A DNA stretch of 64,000 bases from Sulfurovum sp. (lineage in GTDB: Bacteria > Campylobacterota > Campylobacteria > Campylobacterales > Sulfurovaceae). Under the pieces are notes generated by a model, which was given only the letters and a program-made list of their open reading frames with translations, did not search any database and was not told the DNA's origin. How positions within the stretch are numbered: the first letter of the stretch is position 1; every line of letters starts with the position of its first letter. Where the stretch lies: positions 1-64,000 of the forward strand of contig JALUXB010000027.1 in the NCBI GenBank assembly GCA_027019175.1. Direction: 5' to 3'. The position numbers were made by a program, and so were the translations under genes. Shown piece by piece: positions 36,344 through 45,781 of this stretch.

Positions 36344-36858
36344 CCGCCCCAGCCGTGCATTTTTTTGGAGATAAGCAGGTCGTAGTGTTCGAAAAGATCA
36401 TCGATGGTATTGGAAGCAACATAGTAGTTCTCTTCAAGCAGTCGCAGCCATTCCCAGCGCTGGGAGTGGTCGCCTTTGGACAGGAAAATCAGAATATTCC
36501 CGCCGTTTTTCATAACAGGATGCACCCGTTTGAGGAAATCTTCGCGTATTGCGTCATCAATGTCCGCGGTGACAAACACATAGTCGTAGAGCTTGCCCTG
36601 GATCATATAGCGCGGTCTGGTGAGGGTGAAGTTGACAAGCTTGATATGCGGAGCAGTCTGCAAGTGTTTCTGCAGCAAGTTGAAGTATGCGGTATCGAGA
36701 GCGTTGATCTGGTATTCATAGCCTTTTTGGGCTGTAAAACTGCTCAAAATTTCGGGTAATGTCTCTCCACTGTCGGCAAAATGCACAATACGTATCATCG
36801 GATGGTCAGGGATGATCTGCAGCAGTTGGAAGAGTTTGGTCGCTTCTATAGGTTTCAT
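36340..36858 (-). CDS. Hypothetical protein, possibly methyltransferase-fold
   Basis: 172 residues from MKPIEATKLF; the track start at 36945 adds a hydrophobic leader lacking a ribosome site and intruding on the nrdB upstream region. Strand-rich Rossmann-like pattern: IRIVHFADSGETLPE, YDYVFVTADI, GGNILIFLSKGD, reminiscent of degenerate SAM-dependent methyltransferases, but without a clear GxGxG loop. Coupled to mutY by a 4-nt overlap. Function unknown. Confidence 0.65.
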   Translation of the reverse strand: MKPIEATKLFQLLQIIPDHPMIRIVHFADSGETLPEILSSFTAQKGYEYQINALDTAYFNLLQKHLQTAPHIKLVNFTLTRPRYMIQGKLYDYVFVTADIDDAIREDFLKRVHPVMKNGGNILIFLSKGDHSQRWEWLRLLEENYYVASNTIDDLFEHYDLLISKKMHGWGG

Positions 36859-36998
36859 AGTGGGAGTGTAGCTAAAAATCAGCATAGATGTGTATAATAA
36901 TTTCAAAAACAGGCCGTGCAATATGCTGAATGCTTCGTTTGTCAACAGGGCGGCAGACGGTTGATGCGGTCATAAAATCACAGAAGGCGGGAGCAGAC

Positions 36999-38018
36999 AT
37001 GATACGTAAAAAGATATACAATCCGGAATCGGAAGAGAAGACCAACGAACGGAAGATCTTTGGCGGGAATCCGACAGGGATCTTTGAACTCAACGACATC
37101 AAGTACCAGTGGGCGTACAATCTGTGGGAGATGATGCTCAACAATACATGGTTTCCAAAAGAGGTTGACATGACACGTGATGTCAACGACTACAAACACC
37201 TTACCGATGCAGAAAAGCAGGCATATGACAAGGTGCTTGCCCAGCTGATCTTTATGGATTCGCTGCAAACCAACAACATCATTGATAACCTCAACCCTTT
37301 CATTACAGCACCTGAGGTAAACCTGATTTTGGTACGTCAGGCATTCGAAGAGGCATTGCACTCCCAGAGTTATGCAGTGATGGTTGATTCCATCTCTACC
37401 AACACGGAGGAGATCTATGAATTATGGCGCCGGGATATGAAACTCAAGCACAAAAACGATGCCATTGCCAAAGTTTATGAAGATCTCTCGGCAGACCCTA
37501 CCGATACCAATATTGTCAAAGCTATGTTTGCCAACCAGATCCTTGAAGGCATTTACTTCTACAGCGGATTTACCTACCTTTACACGCTTGCCCGTGCAGA
37601 CAAAATGCTCGGTTCTGCGCAGATGATCCGTTTTATTCAGCGTGATGAGGTAACCCACCTGCTGATTTTCCAGAATATGATCAACACCACCAAACGCGAG
37701 CGTCCCGAACTCTTTACCAAAGAGCTGATAGATGAAGTGTACGAAATGTTCCGTTCGGCTGTGAAGCTTGAGAGTGAATGGGGTGCCTACATCACCCAGG
37801 GGCAGATTCTGGGACTGACCGATGAGATCATCGAACAGTATATCAAGTACCTTGCCGACCAGCGCCTGCATGCGGTAGGATTTGAAAAACTCTACAATGT
37901 GGAACACCCTATCAAGTGGGTGGACAACTTCTCCAAATTCAACGACCAGAAGACAAACTTTTTTGAAGGCAATGTGACCAATTACTCCAAGGGGAGCATT
38001 GATCTGGATGACTTTTAA
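36999..38018 (+). CDS. nrdB: Ribonucleoside-diphosphate reductase beta subunit (class I)
   Basis: 339 residues from MIRKKIYN, preceded by GGAG; the track start is 23 codons upstream. Di-iron ligands sit in [20 protein letters not shown] (E-x2-H with Tyr four residues after His, the radical tyrosine position of class Ia) and QRDEVTH. The beta subunit supplies the tyrosyl radical for NrdA, which is not in the window. The C-terminal DLDDF tail resembles the alpha-binding peptide. Confidence 0.94.
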   Translation: MIRKKIYNPESEEKTNERKIFGGNPTGIFELNDIKYQWAYNLWEMMLNNTWFPKEVDMTRDVNDYKHLTDAEKQAYDKVLAQLIFMDSLQTNNIIDNLNPFITAPEVNLILVRQAFEEALHSQSYAVMVDSISTNTEEIYELWRRDMKLKHKNDAIAKVYEDLSADPTDTNIVKAMFANQILEGIYFYSGFTYLYTLARADKMLGSAQMIRFIQRDEVTHLLIFQNMINTTKRERPELFTKELIDEVYEMFRSAVKLESEWGAYITQGQILGLTDEIIEQYIKYLADQRLHAVGFEKLYNVEHPIKWVDNFSKFNDQKTNFFEGNVTNYSKGSIDLDDF

Positions 38019-38029
38019 AAAGAGAATGT

Positions 38030-38761
38030 ATGCTGCATAGACGTAAACCGATGGCGGCTCTTGCACTGCAACTGCCGTCAGAAAAACGCTACCAGACCAA
38101 CCTCGAACAGCTGCTGGAGATGATCCGCAGCCACCCCGAAAGCCGGCTCATCGTCGCACCGGAAGTTTTTTTGACAGCGTATGATTACGAGCATCTTGCC
38201 ACCGCGGCGAAGTTTTCTGCAAAAGCACTGAAAATACTCAAGCAGGAAACTGATGAGCAGATTCTTGTGTTGACGCTGCTGATTGAAGAAGATGAGCATT
38301 TTTACAATCAGGCGGTGGTGATCCACAAACACAAAGTCGTACACCGTCAGGAGAAGGTGAAACTCTTCAAGCTTGGTGATGAAGACCTCTATCTGAGCCC
38401 AGGCAAAAAGAAACGCATCAAACCCTTCGAGATAGACGGAGTTACCTATGCGATCCTTATCTGTTTCGAACTGCGCTTCAAAGAGTTGTGGAAGCAGATA
38501 GAAGGGGCAGATGTGGTATTCGTTCCAGCACGCTGGGGAAAACCCCGAAAGCACCATCTTGAGATCCTCTCTCAGGCACTTGCGGTAATGAACCAGTGCT
38601 ATGTTATTGTTTCCAACAGCAGTGACCGCGATATGGCTTCCTCTTCCGCTATTATCTCTCCGAATGGGGATGTGGTGGCAGATGACAGCAAAGAGGCCAT
38701 TGAAGGGGTGGTTGATTTTCGTGAAATCAAGAAAATACGCCGCTATATCGTTATGGACTGA
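38030..38761 (+). CDS. Carbon-nitrogen hydrolase (nitrilase superfamily)
   Basis: 243 residues with the Glu-Lys-Cys triad: LIVAPEVFLT (Glu), RQEKVKLF (Lys) and ILICFELRF (Cys), plus a second Glu in the middle strand. It hydrolyses a non-peptide C-N bond such as an amide or carbamoyl; the substrate is unknown. It begins 12 nt after nrdB and is followed 63 nt later by pcm. Confidence 0.88.
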   Translation: MLHRRKPMAALALQLPSEKRYQTNLEQLLEMIRSHPESRLIVAPEVFLTAYDYEHLATAAKFSAKALKILKQETDEQILVLTLLIEEDEHFYNQAVVIHKHKVVHRQEKVKLFKLGDEDLYLSPGKKKRIKPFEIDGVTYAILICFELRFKELWKQIEGADVVFVPARWGKPRKHHLEILSQALAVMNQCYVIVSNSSDRDMASSSAIISPNGDVVADDSKEAIEGVVDFREIKKIRRYIVMD

Positions 38762-38824
38762 CGCGCACTTAACCGATTTTTTGATAGAATTCTCCCACTA
38801 CAAGGGAAGAGGACGCATTCGGAA

Positions 38825-39460
38825 ATGATCAAAGCCAGAAACAGACAGCAGCTTGTCAATGAGATCGAGCAGCACTTCAAACTCGACGCACATGTCAAAC
38901 AGGCCTTTCTGGAAATTGACAGAGAAGCCTTTGTCCCCCCGGAGTTCCGCCACCTCTCCTACAAACTTGACGCCCTTCCCCTTGCTGCCAGCCAGTGGAT
39001 CTCTTCGCCGCTGACTGTCGCAAAGATGACACAGCATCTGGAGCTCAAAGGAGTCGATTCGGTACTGGAGATTGGCTGCGGAAGCGGCTATCAGGCGGCG
39101 ATCCTCAGCCGTATCTGCCGCCGCGTATTTACCATAGAGCGTATTGACGAGCTGCTCAAAGAGGCAAAACGCCGTTTCAGCCAGCTGGAGCTGCATAACA
39201 TCTTTACCCGTTTCGATGACGGACAGCGCGGATGGAAGCAGTATGCACCGTTTGAACGTATTCTCTTTTCCGCTACGGCCAAAGAGGTACCGCAGGTGCT
39301 CTTTGAGCAGCTTGCCGAAGGGGGTATTCTTGTCGCACCCATCGAGCAGAGCAAAGACTATCATATTCTTACCCGTTTTTACAAAAAGAACGGACGCATC
39401 ACTTCTGAGAGCATCGAGCAGTGTCTTTTTGTTCCGGTACTTGACGGCACACAGAAGTAA
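38825..39460 (+). CDS. pcm: Protein-L-isoaspartate O-methyltransferase
   Basis: 211 residues. Repairs isoaspartyl residues using SAM. VPPEFRHLSYK near the N-terminus, SSPLTVAKMTQHL (substrate-side motif) and VLEIGCGSGYQAAIL (motif I) are characteristic. Normal length. The final part (YHILTRFYKKNGRI) forms the terminal strands. Confidence 0.93.
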   Translation: MIKARNRQQLVNEIEQHFKLDAHVKQAFLEIDREAFVPPEFRHLSYKLDALPLAASQWISSPLTVAKMTQHLELKGVDSVLEIGCGSGYQAAILSRICRRVFTIERIDELLKEAKRRFSQLELHNIFTRFDDGQRGWKQYAPFERILFSATAKEVPQVLFEQLAEGGILVAPIEQSKDYHILTRFYKKNGRITSESIEQCLFVPVLDGTQK

Positions 39461-39555
39461 ACTCCCCTGTACTTCAGGCTGTTTCTCTTGTCAGCGTTGA
39501 CACTTTTTCATTCAACTTATGTTATGATTTACAAAATTGTAAAGTAAGGGCATTC

Positions 39556-40194
39556 ATGGAGAAGCTGATGAAGCCGGCGGAGTACGCCAAAGAGCTTGGT
39601 ATTTCAAGGCAGGCGGTCTATGCAAAGATCAAACGGGGTATTTTGACAGCGAAGAGTGTCGACGGCAAACTTTACATTGTAGTTGACAGTGATGCTGTGG
39701 CAGAGGAAATGACAGAGACCCCGCAGAGGCAGGAGGAAAAACCTGTAACAGAAACTGTGAAACCGGCACGTTCCTCTTCTGCCAAGGCCAAAGACTATGA
39801 AGCGCTTCTTGCTGCGAAAGATGAAACCATTGCTGTACTCAAGGGAACGGTCAAGGACCTCAAGAAGTCCAACAAACAGATCACGACAACCCTGCGCGGA
39901 GAGATTGACCTGCTCAAGGAGGCATTTCACGAGATGCGCACCCTCTATATGCATCAGATTGAATACCGGGGAAGCGAGCCAGATGCGATTGATGTGGAGA
40001 GTGAGACACGAGAGCCGGTATGGGGCGGCGTGAAAAAGTTCTTCAAGGCAGCCGGTATTACCAAGCCCAGACAGCAGGAGAAATTGCTTAAACGTTTTAA
40101 AAAGGCGTGGAAAGCCGGTGATGCACGTATTTGCAAGATTGACGGCAAACTCAAAGTCGATCTCTCTGAAAACTATGACGATCTTGTAGGCTGA
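39556..40194 (+). CDS. HTH-plus-coiled-coil protein (DUF3972-like)
   Basis: 212 residues. The N-terminal ~50 (MKPAEYAKELGISRQAVYAKIKRG) is a helix-turn-helix of the MerR/excisionase type. A Thr/Pro-rich linker follows, then a coiled coil (~95-140, VLKGTVKDLKKSNKQ) and a basic C-terminal domain. It resembles the DUF3972 proteins of Campylobacterota, as far as I recall. Probably DNA-binding; no role known. Its stop is 1 nt before the antiporter ATG. Confidence 0.6.
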   Translation: MEKLMKPAEYAKELGISRQAVYAKIKRGILTAKSVDGKLYIVVDSDAVAEEMTETPQRQEEKPVTETVKPARSSSAKAKDYEALLAAKDETIAVLKGTVKDLKKSNKQITTTLRGEIDLLKEAFHEMRTLYMHQIEYRGSEPDAIDVESETREPVWGGVKKFFKAAGITKPRQQEKLLKRFKKAWKAGDARICKIDGKLKVDLSENYDDLVG

Positions 40195-40195
40195 T

Positions 40196-41290
40196 ATGGA
40201 ACTGCTTAAACGTTTTTCAAAAGAGTACAGCCTTTTTGCCGCCCTGCTCGCCTTTGTGGGAATTCACTATTTTGAACATATACTGGAGGCAACTACTGCA
40301 GGCAACCTGATTGGATTTGGCATCCTTTTTGCTGTCATTGTTTATGCGGCAATGGCGGTAGCGCACCATGCGGAGATGCTTGCCGAAAAGTTCGGCGAAC
40401 CTTACGGTACGCTGATTCTGACGATGTCTGCGGTCATTGTGGAAATTGTCATTATCGTTATTATGATGATGCATGCACACAATCCAGAACTGGCACGCGA
40501 TACGATCTATTCGGCGGTGATGCTCGATATTAACGGTCTGCTGGGTTTGGCGGCGATCATTGGCGGACTGAAATACGGTGAACAGCCTTACAATGTCGAC
40601 TCGACCAATTCCTACCTTTCGATGCTGCTGGTTGCCATTGGGATCGCGATGGTGCTTCCCGAATTTATAGACCCTGCCTACCATCAGCGTTTTATGCTCT
40701 TCAATGTGCTTGTTTTTGTACTGCTCTATATTATTTTTACCCGGGTACAGCTCAAGTCACACCGCTACTTTTTTGAATACAAGGCACCAGAGTCATCCCA
40801 ACCCTGCAAAGAGGGGGAAGAGTGTGAACCGCATGCGCCGATCAGCGGCTGGTACCATGGTGTCAACCTTGTTGTCTCCATTGTGATCATCGGTGTGTTG
40901 GCAGAGATGCTGTCGCTTTTTATGGGAAATACGCTTGAAGCGTTTGGCATGCCTGCGGTTATTGGTGCGGTGAGTGTGGCGGTCATCTCCGCTGCACCCG
41001 AACTCATCACGGCTGTTCGGGCGGCTGTCGACAACCGGATGCAGACGGTTATCAACATTGCGCTGGGCGCATCGCTGGCGACGGTACTGTTGACAATTCC
41101 TGCGGTGATTGTCGTTTCCTATTTCCTGGGACTGGAGCTGAACCTTTCCCTCACCCCGGTACAGACAATGCTGCTTGCACTGACGCTGCTGGTGAGTATG
41201 GTCAATTTCAATGACGGAGAGACCAATATGCTCGAAGGATTTTTACATGTCATTCTCTTTGTTGTGTTTGTTTTCCTTCTCTTTGTCTAA
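40196..41290 (+). CDS. Ca2+/H+ (cation/proton) antiporter
   Basis: 364 residues with 10-11 membrane segments in two repeats of the CaCA family. The alpha-repeat motifs appear as GEPYGTLILTMSAVIVEI (~residue 63) and SAAPELITAVRAA (~residue 265), with the acidic residues that bind cation. A Cys/Glu-rich loop (PCKEGEECEPH) lies mid-protein. It exports Ca2+ or Na+ across the inner membrane. Directly follows the HTH gene. Confidence 0.88.
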   Translation: MELLKRFSKEYSLFAALLAFVGIHYFEHILEATTAGNLIGFGILFAVIVYAAMAVAHHAEMLAEKFGEPYGTLILTMSAVIVEIVIIVIMMMHAHNPELARDTIYSAVMLDINGLLGLAAIIGGLKYGEQPYNVDSTNSYLSMLLVAIGIAMVLPEFIDPAYHQRFMLFNVLVFVLLYIIFTRVQLKSHRYFFEYKAPESSQPCKEGEECEPHAPISGWYHGVNLVVSIVIIGVLAEMLSLFMGNTLEAFGMPAVIGAVSVAVISAAPELITAVRAAVDNRMQTVINIALGASLATVLLTIPAVIVVSYFLGLELNLSLTPVQTMLLALTLLVSMVNFNDGETNMLEGFLHVILFVVFVFLLFV

Positions 41291-41316
41291 TTGTATGCAA
41301 AAGGTGAGGTAATCCC

Positions 41317-43779
41317 ATGTATCGTCTGGCTATACGGCTCTTAGTGGCTCTTTTGATCTTCCTGCTCTTGTTGAGCGGTGCAGCACTGCTGCTTTTTACC
41401 GACAGGGGGAATGCCCTGCTGAAACCCTATGTGCAGACGCAATTGAGAGAAGCCACCGGCCTGCCATTGGAATTGAAGCGCTTTACATTGCGTTGGCGTA
41501 CCCTGCATGCCGATGTTGTAATGCCGGGGGCTGCATTGCGTGTGGATGCTGCCTATGACCCCTTCAGGCTGCGTTACGCCGGAGACTATAGGGTAAAGGC
41601 TAAACAGTTTACGTACCAAAAATATACCCTTTCACAGGCTGATGTGAAGGGACGTTTCCAGGGCAGACGGGACGATGTGAGCACATCGGGCAAAGGGACA
41701 CTGCTTGGGGCGCCTGTGGCGTACAGTGTCGCAGTGGACGAAGGGCGTGTGCGCAAGCTCGAAGCACTCACAAAAGGGACGCCGGTTGCACAAATTCTGG
41801 CAGCTGCAGGGATGCCTCCTCTGGCGGAAGGGGAAGCTGATTTAAAGATCGATATGCCGACAATTGGCAAAGAGGGAGCAAAAGGATATGCCCGTCTCGA
41901 GGTTGCCAGGGCTTCTCTTAACAGGGTGCTGATCCAAAAGCGTTTTGGCTACTTGATGCCCCAAAATGACCGCCTTTCTCTCCATGCCGAGGCAAAGCTC
42001 GATTCTGAGCATATTGATTTTGATGCAAAGATCCGCAGCAGCCTGTTGAATGCTACGGTAGAAAAGGGGCGTTATGATACCAAAGCAGAAAAGATGCAAG
42101 CCGTGTACAGGGCTGATGTGCAAGAGCTTGGTGTGCTTACCACGAATCGTTTGCACGGCCCTTTGGCATTGTCGGGAGAACTGCATTTGGATCATGGTCT
42201 ATTCGGTATTACCGGCCGTACCAAAACCTTTGGAGGGAAAATTGACTTTGCATTTGCAAAAGGAGTGCAGCTCCGGCTGCAGGAAGTATCGGTTCCAAAA
42301 CTCCTGAAGCTTGCCGGTATTCCGAATCTGCTCGATGGCAGACTGGAGGGGAAAGTACAGCTTGCACAGCTCAATGCTCCTGAGGGCAACTTTGCTTTGA
42401 ACCTGAAGCATGCTGTACCAAAGCGAAAACGTATTGAAAAACTGTATGGTATAGCCCTTCCTGACTATGGTATATTTACAGCCGATGTTTCAGGAAAAAT
42501 AAACAAAGAGGTACTTGCCGCAACGGCAAAGCTCCACTCCGGAAAAATAGACCTGAAACTTCCTTCTATTCACTATGCATTGACAAGCGGCAGACTGCAA
42601 ACAGAGTACCGTGCTGCCATACATACCCCTGCGGGGGAAGTGAGAAGTAAAGGGAAGGCAGATTATAAAAAACAGCTTTCGCTCGAGGGTGTCATCACAG
42701 GGCTTGGAAAGAAGATAACATACCGCTACGACGGTACCAAAGCCTCTTTTGACGCGCCTGCTGCAGAGATGGAAAAGCTGGCGGCTTTGGCGGGACTCCC
42801 TGTTTATGTGCGCGGGAGAGCAGGTATTACCGTACATATAAGCGATATCAAGCGTCTGGAAGGAACGTATGCGGTGAAGAGCAAAAAGCTGCGTCTGAAT
42901 CCAAAAACAATGAAGCAGCTGACAGGGAAAGCACTCGACTGGCCGCTTGCAGTAGACACGAGTGGAAAGATGCACAACAAGCACCTTTATGGCGGTGCTA
43001 CGGTTACCATGCGTCAGGGAACCTTGAAGATTTCAGCGCTCGATTTCAATACCAACAGTGCTGCACTCTTTGCCAAATACCGTCTTGACATTCCCGAGCT
43101 GGCAAGACTGGCAGTCCTTACGGGCAAACCGCTTCACGGGAAAATGCTGCTGGCGGGAACATTGCGGCAGCACAACGGGCTGCACCTTGACGGTACGACA
43201 CAATCCCTTGGCGGATCGGTTGCCTACCGCCTTGATAACACCCTTTTCCAAGCGACACTTGCCTCTGTACCCATGAGCCGGCTTTTGGCCATGATGGGCT
43301 ATCCTCAGTACTTTATGGGGGCACTTTCCGGTAAAGTGCGTTACGGTCTCAAAAGCAAACGGGGAAATGCCAGCATGCGCATTGCCGGTTTCCGTATCAA
43401 GCCGAGTCCTTTGACACAGGCGTTGGCAAAGATATTCCCAAAAGACCCTACCCGTATTATTTACAAGACGACAACACTGAATGCCACCTTCGCTCCCAAT
43501 CGTGTGCGCTACACACTCCATGCACGAGGCTCCCGCAGCAGACTTGATATTACCGACGGAAGGGTTGATACCCGAAGTGGAAAACAGTATGCAAAACTGA
43601 AGTTTGTGTATGAGAAATACACAATTTACGGTACGATCGGCGGTACGACAGCACAGCCGAAGTTCACACTCGATGCCTCCAAGCTCATTGAGCAGAAGGT
43701 AGAGGATGCCATTCGTAAAAAAGTAGAAAAAAAATGGGGTAAAGGAGCAGGTGCCCTGCTGAAAGGATTGGGACTTTAA
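41317..43779 (+). CDS. AsmA/TamB-like membrane-anchored protein
   Basis: 820 residues. A single N-terminal anchor (LVALLIFLLLLSGAALLLF) is followed by ~780 periplasmic residues of beta-strand repeats with LPLELKRFTLRW early, as in AsmA-like proteins that bridge the envelope and move lipids to the outer membrane. The C-terminus is basic and helical (EQKVEDAIRKKVEKKWGKG). It is convergent with the DUF58 gene, sharing a TTAA stop overlap. Family call from architecture, not from a specific motif. Confidence 0.7.
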   Translation: MYRLAIRLLVALLIFLLLLSGAALLLFTDRGNALLKPYVQTQLREATGLPLELKRFTLRWRTLHADVVMPGAALRVDAAYDPFRLRYAGDYRVKAKQFTYQKYTLSQADVKGRFQGRRDDVSTSGKGTLLGAPVAYSVAVDEGRVRKLEALTKGTPVAQILAAAGMPPLAEGEADLKIDMPTIGKEGAKGYARLEVARASLNRVLIQKRFGYLMPQNDRLSLHAEAKLDSEHIDFDAKIRSSLLNATVEKGRYDTKAEKMQAVYRADVQELGVLTTNRLHGPLALSGELHLDHGLFGITGRTKTFGGKIDFAFAKGVQLRLQEVSVPKLLKLAGIPNLLDGRLEGKVQLAQLNAPEGNFALNLKHAVPKRKRIEKLYGIALPDYGIFTADVSGKINKEVLAATAKLHSGKIDLKLPSIHYALTSGRLQTEYRAAIHTPAGEVRSKGKADYKKQLSLEGVITGLGKKITYRYDGTKASFDAPAAEMEKLAALAGLPVYVRGRAGITVHISDIKRLEGTYAVKSKKLRLNPKTMKQLTGKALDWPLAVDTSGKMHNKHLYGGATVTMRQGTLKISALDFNTNSAALFAKYRLDIPELARLAVLTGKPLHGKMLLAGTLRQHNGLHLDGTTQSLGGSVAYRLDNTLFQATLASVPMSRLLAMMGYPQYFMGALSGKVRYGLKSKRGNASMRIAGFRIKPSPLTQALAKIFPKDPTRIIYKTTTLNATFAPNRVRYTLHARGSRSRLDITDGRVDTRSGKQYAKLKFVYEKYTIYGTIGGTTAQPKFTLDASKLIEQKVEDAIRKKVEKKWGKGAGALLKGLGL

Positions 43780-44603
43780 CGGAAAAGCTGTATCAGTTTT
43801 TCAACAGGCTCCTCGTCCGTAAAGAGTTTGGCATAGCGGATATCATAGCGGGAAAAGTGTGCCGTCAGTGCAGCATCGTTCGCTTCTTTTGCCGCTGTAT
43901 AACGGGCAAGGCTTCGTTTCCCGAAAAAAGTGTCCTGCTGCTGTGCGGTACGGGGCTCTTCCAGCAGCACTTCCCCCATTGTTTTCGGAAACTCTTCTTC
44001 TCTGTGACGCACAATAAGCGCGATCACTTCGTGACGTTGTGCAAGCAGTGAGAGGTCGACAGGTTCCAAAAAATCATGTAAAATCAGTACCAGAGAAGGT
44101 TTGTGCAGGCGTCTGAAAAGGTCGTTTACCGATGCTTGAAGATCTATGCCTGTATGCAGCAGCGGGGCGGTGTAAAGCTGCTGGGAAAAGTGTTCAATGT
44201 CAAAGAGCTGTTTTGTCGGCGGCGTGCTGATGGTACCATCCGGTGTGTAGGCTACACCGGTAAAAAGGTCATTGCTGTGCTGCGCGGCATACCCCAGCAG
44301 TGCTGCAGTCTGTGCCATATGCCGCTGTTTGGCATTATTGTCACCGACATAGACACTGCCGTCCATCATAGCAGCGACAACCACAGAGAGCTCACGGTTT
44401 GCATGCAGTTCTTTGATGTAGGGTTTGCCAAGTTTTGCAGTGATGGTCCAGTTGATCTTTCGTATATCATCTCCTATCTGATACTCGCGAAGTTCTGCAA
44501 AGTCATACCCCTCACCGTGCAGCCGGCTGAGGTTGTGACCGCTGAGCAGTGTATGTACCTGGTGACGTGCTTTTAGCAGGAGAGCCTTGAAATCGGGAGT
44601 CAC
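43776..44603 (-). CDS. DUF58 domain protein of the MoxR/Bat cluster
   Basis: 275 residues. GEGYDFAELREYQIGDDIRKINW is the DUF58 signature (~residues 30-52), followed by a degenerate VWA-like fold (AMMDGSVYV). DUF58 proteins work with MoxR ATPases and VWA proteins in envelope or chaperone-type processes. It is separated from moxR by a 230-bp spacer carrying a large inverted repeat. Confidence 0.88.
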   Translation of the reverse strand: MTPDFKALLLKARHQVHTLLSGHNLSRLHGEGYDFAELREYQIGDDIRKINWTITAKLGKPYIKELHANRELSVVVAAMMDGSVYVGDNNAKQRHMAQTAALLGYAAQHSNDLFTGVAYTPDGTISTPPTKQLFDIEHFSQQLYTAPLLHTGIDLQASVNDLFRRLHKPSLVLILHDFLEPVDLSLLAQRHEVIALIVRHREEEFPKTMGEVLLEEPRTAQQQDTFFGKRSLARYTAAKEANDAALTAHFSRYDIRYAKLFTDEEPVEKLIQLFR

Positions 44604-44674
44604 GGGGTGACCTCTGGTTTAATGAAGAGTGCTGGTATGCATTGCTGTGTAATGCTCTGATTGACAAGAGAGAA

Positions 44675-44772
44675 CGCGTAGGGTGCGTAGCCACGCACCT
44701 TCAAACCGTTTGTAAAATAAGCATGTCTGGTTGTCATGTGTTTTAATGGTGCGTGATTACGCACCCTACGCG
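44675..44772. repeat. REP/MITE-like inverted repeat in the moxR-DUF58 spacer
   Basis: Two 25-bp arms, CGCGTAGGGTGCGTAGCCAC... at 44675-44699 and its reverse complement at 44748-44772, match at 23 of 25 positions around a 48-bp centre. Each arm is itself partly palindromic (GGTGCGT ... ACGCACC), giving a compound hairpin. This resembles mobile REP/MITE sequences with the GTAGGGTGCG core seen in many bacteria. No coding capacity. It may also affect read-through into the DUF58 gene. Confidence 0.85.
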
Positions 44773-44833
44773 AAAGCGATTTTCCATTAACTAAGATTGA
44801 CGCAATCTTACATCGTATTATCATTCCTGCTTC

Positions 44834-45781
44834 CTACGGAACCGGTACTGTCTCAACGATTTTCGCAATGATCTCATCGGGCTGTACGCCTTTGGCTCTT
44901 GCTTCGTAGCTGAGTACGATGCGGTGGCGCAGTACGTCAGCGATGACATAACCGATGTCGGCAGGCGTGACGTAGTCGTTACCGCGAAGGAACGCTTTGG
45001 CACGGGAGGCTTTGTACAAGTCGATGGAGGCACGGGGGCTGACGCCGTACATAATGTCTCCGGCGATATTTTCGAGACCGAACTTCTCGGGTTTTCGGGT
45101 AGCTGTCACAAGGCTGACGATATACTGTTCGAGTTCAGGGTCGATGTGGATTGCGTCAAGTGCTTTTTGGAGTGTGAAGAGTTCTTCTTTATTGAGTACC
45201 TGTTTTACTTCCCCAAAACTTTTGGTTGCCCCCTTGCGCATGATCTCAAGTTCTTCAGTTTCACTGTTGTGGGTGACAACCAGCTTCATCATAAAGCGGT
45301 CAAGCTGCGCTTCGGGAAGTGCGTAGACTCCCTCCTGTTCTATGGGGTTCTGGGTTGCCATGACAAGAAAAGGGCGCTCAAGCGGAAAGGTTTCGTCACC
45401 AATGGTCACCTGCTGCTCCTGCATTACCTCCAGCAGGGCTGATTGCACCTTTGCCGGTGCACGGTTGATTTCGTCTGCAAGCAGCAGATTGGTAAAAAGC
45501 GGCCCTTTTTTGACGCTGAAACTGTGATCTTTGGGGTTGTAGATCTGCGCACCGATGATATCAGAGGGGAGCAGGTCGGGGGTGAACTGTATGCGCTTGA
45601 AGTCCAGCCCCAATGCTTTGGCAAGAGCGTTGATGGTGGTGGTTTTGGCAAGACCAGGTACCCCTTCGATGAGGATGTGCCCTTCGCAGAGCAGCCCGAT
45701 GAGCAGCCCCTCTATCATCCTCTCCTGTCCGATGACTGCCTTGGAGAGCTCCGCTTTGAGTTGTGTGATCTTTTCTGTCAT
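44834..45781 (-). CDS. MoxR-family AAA+ ATPase
   Basis: 315 residues. Walker A GVPGLAKT (~residue 39), Walker B LLLADEINRAP (~residue 101), sensor segment MATQNPIEQEGVY and the C-terminal lid (ADVLRHRIVLSYEARAKG). MoxR proteins act as chaperone-like ATPases for VWA-domain partners, four of whose usual companions (BatA, BatB/C, BatD, DUF58) are adjacent. Overlaps batD by 4 nt. Confidence 0.93.
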   Translation of the reverse strand: MTEKITQLKAELSKAVIGQERMIEGLLIGLLCEGHILIEGVPGLAKTTTINALAKALGLDFKRIQFTPDLLPSDIIGAQIYNPKDHSFSVKKGPLFTNLLLADEINRAPAKVQSALLEVMQEQQVTIGDETFPLERPFLVMATQNPIEQEGVYALPEAQLDRFMMKLVVTHNSETEELEIMRKGATKSFGEVKQVLNKEELFTLQKALDAIHIDPELEQYIVSLVTATRKPEKFGLENIAGDIMYGVSPRASIDLYKASRAKAFLRGNDYVTPADIGYVIADVLRHRIVLSYEARAKGVQPDEIIAKIVETVPVP

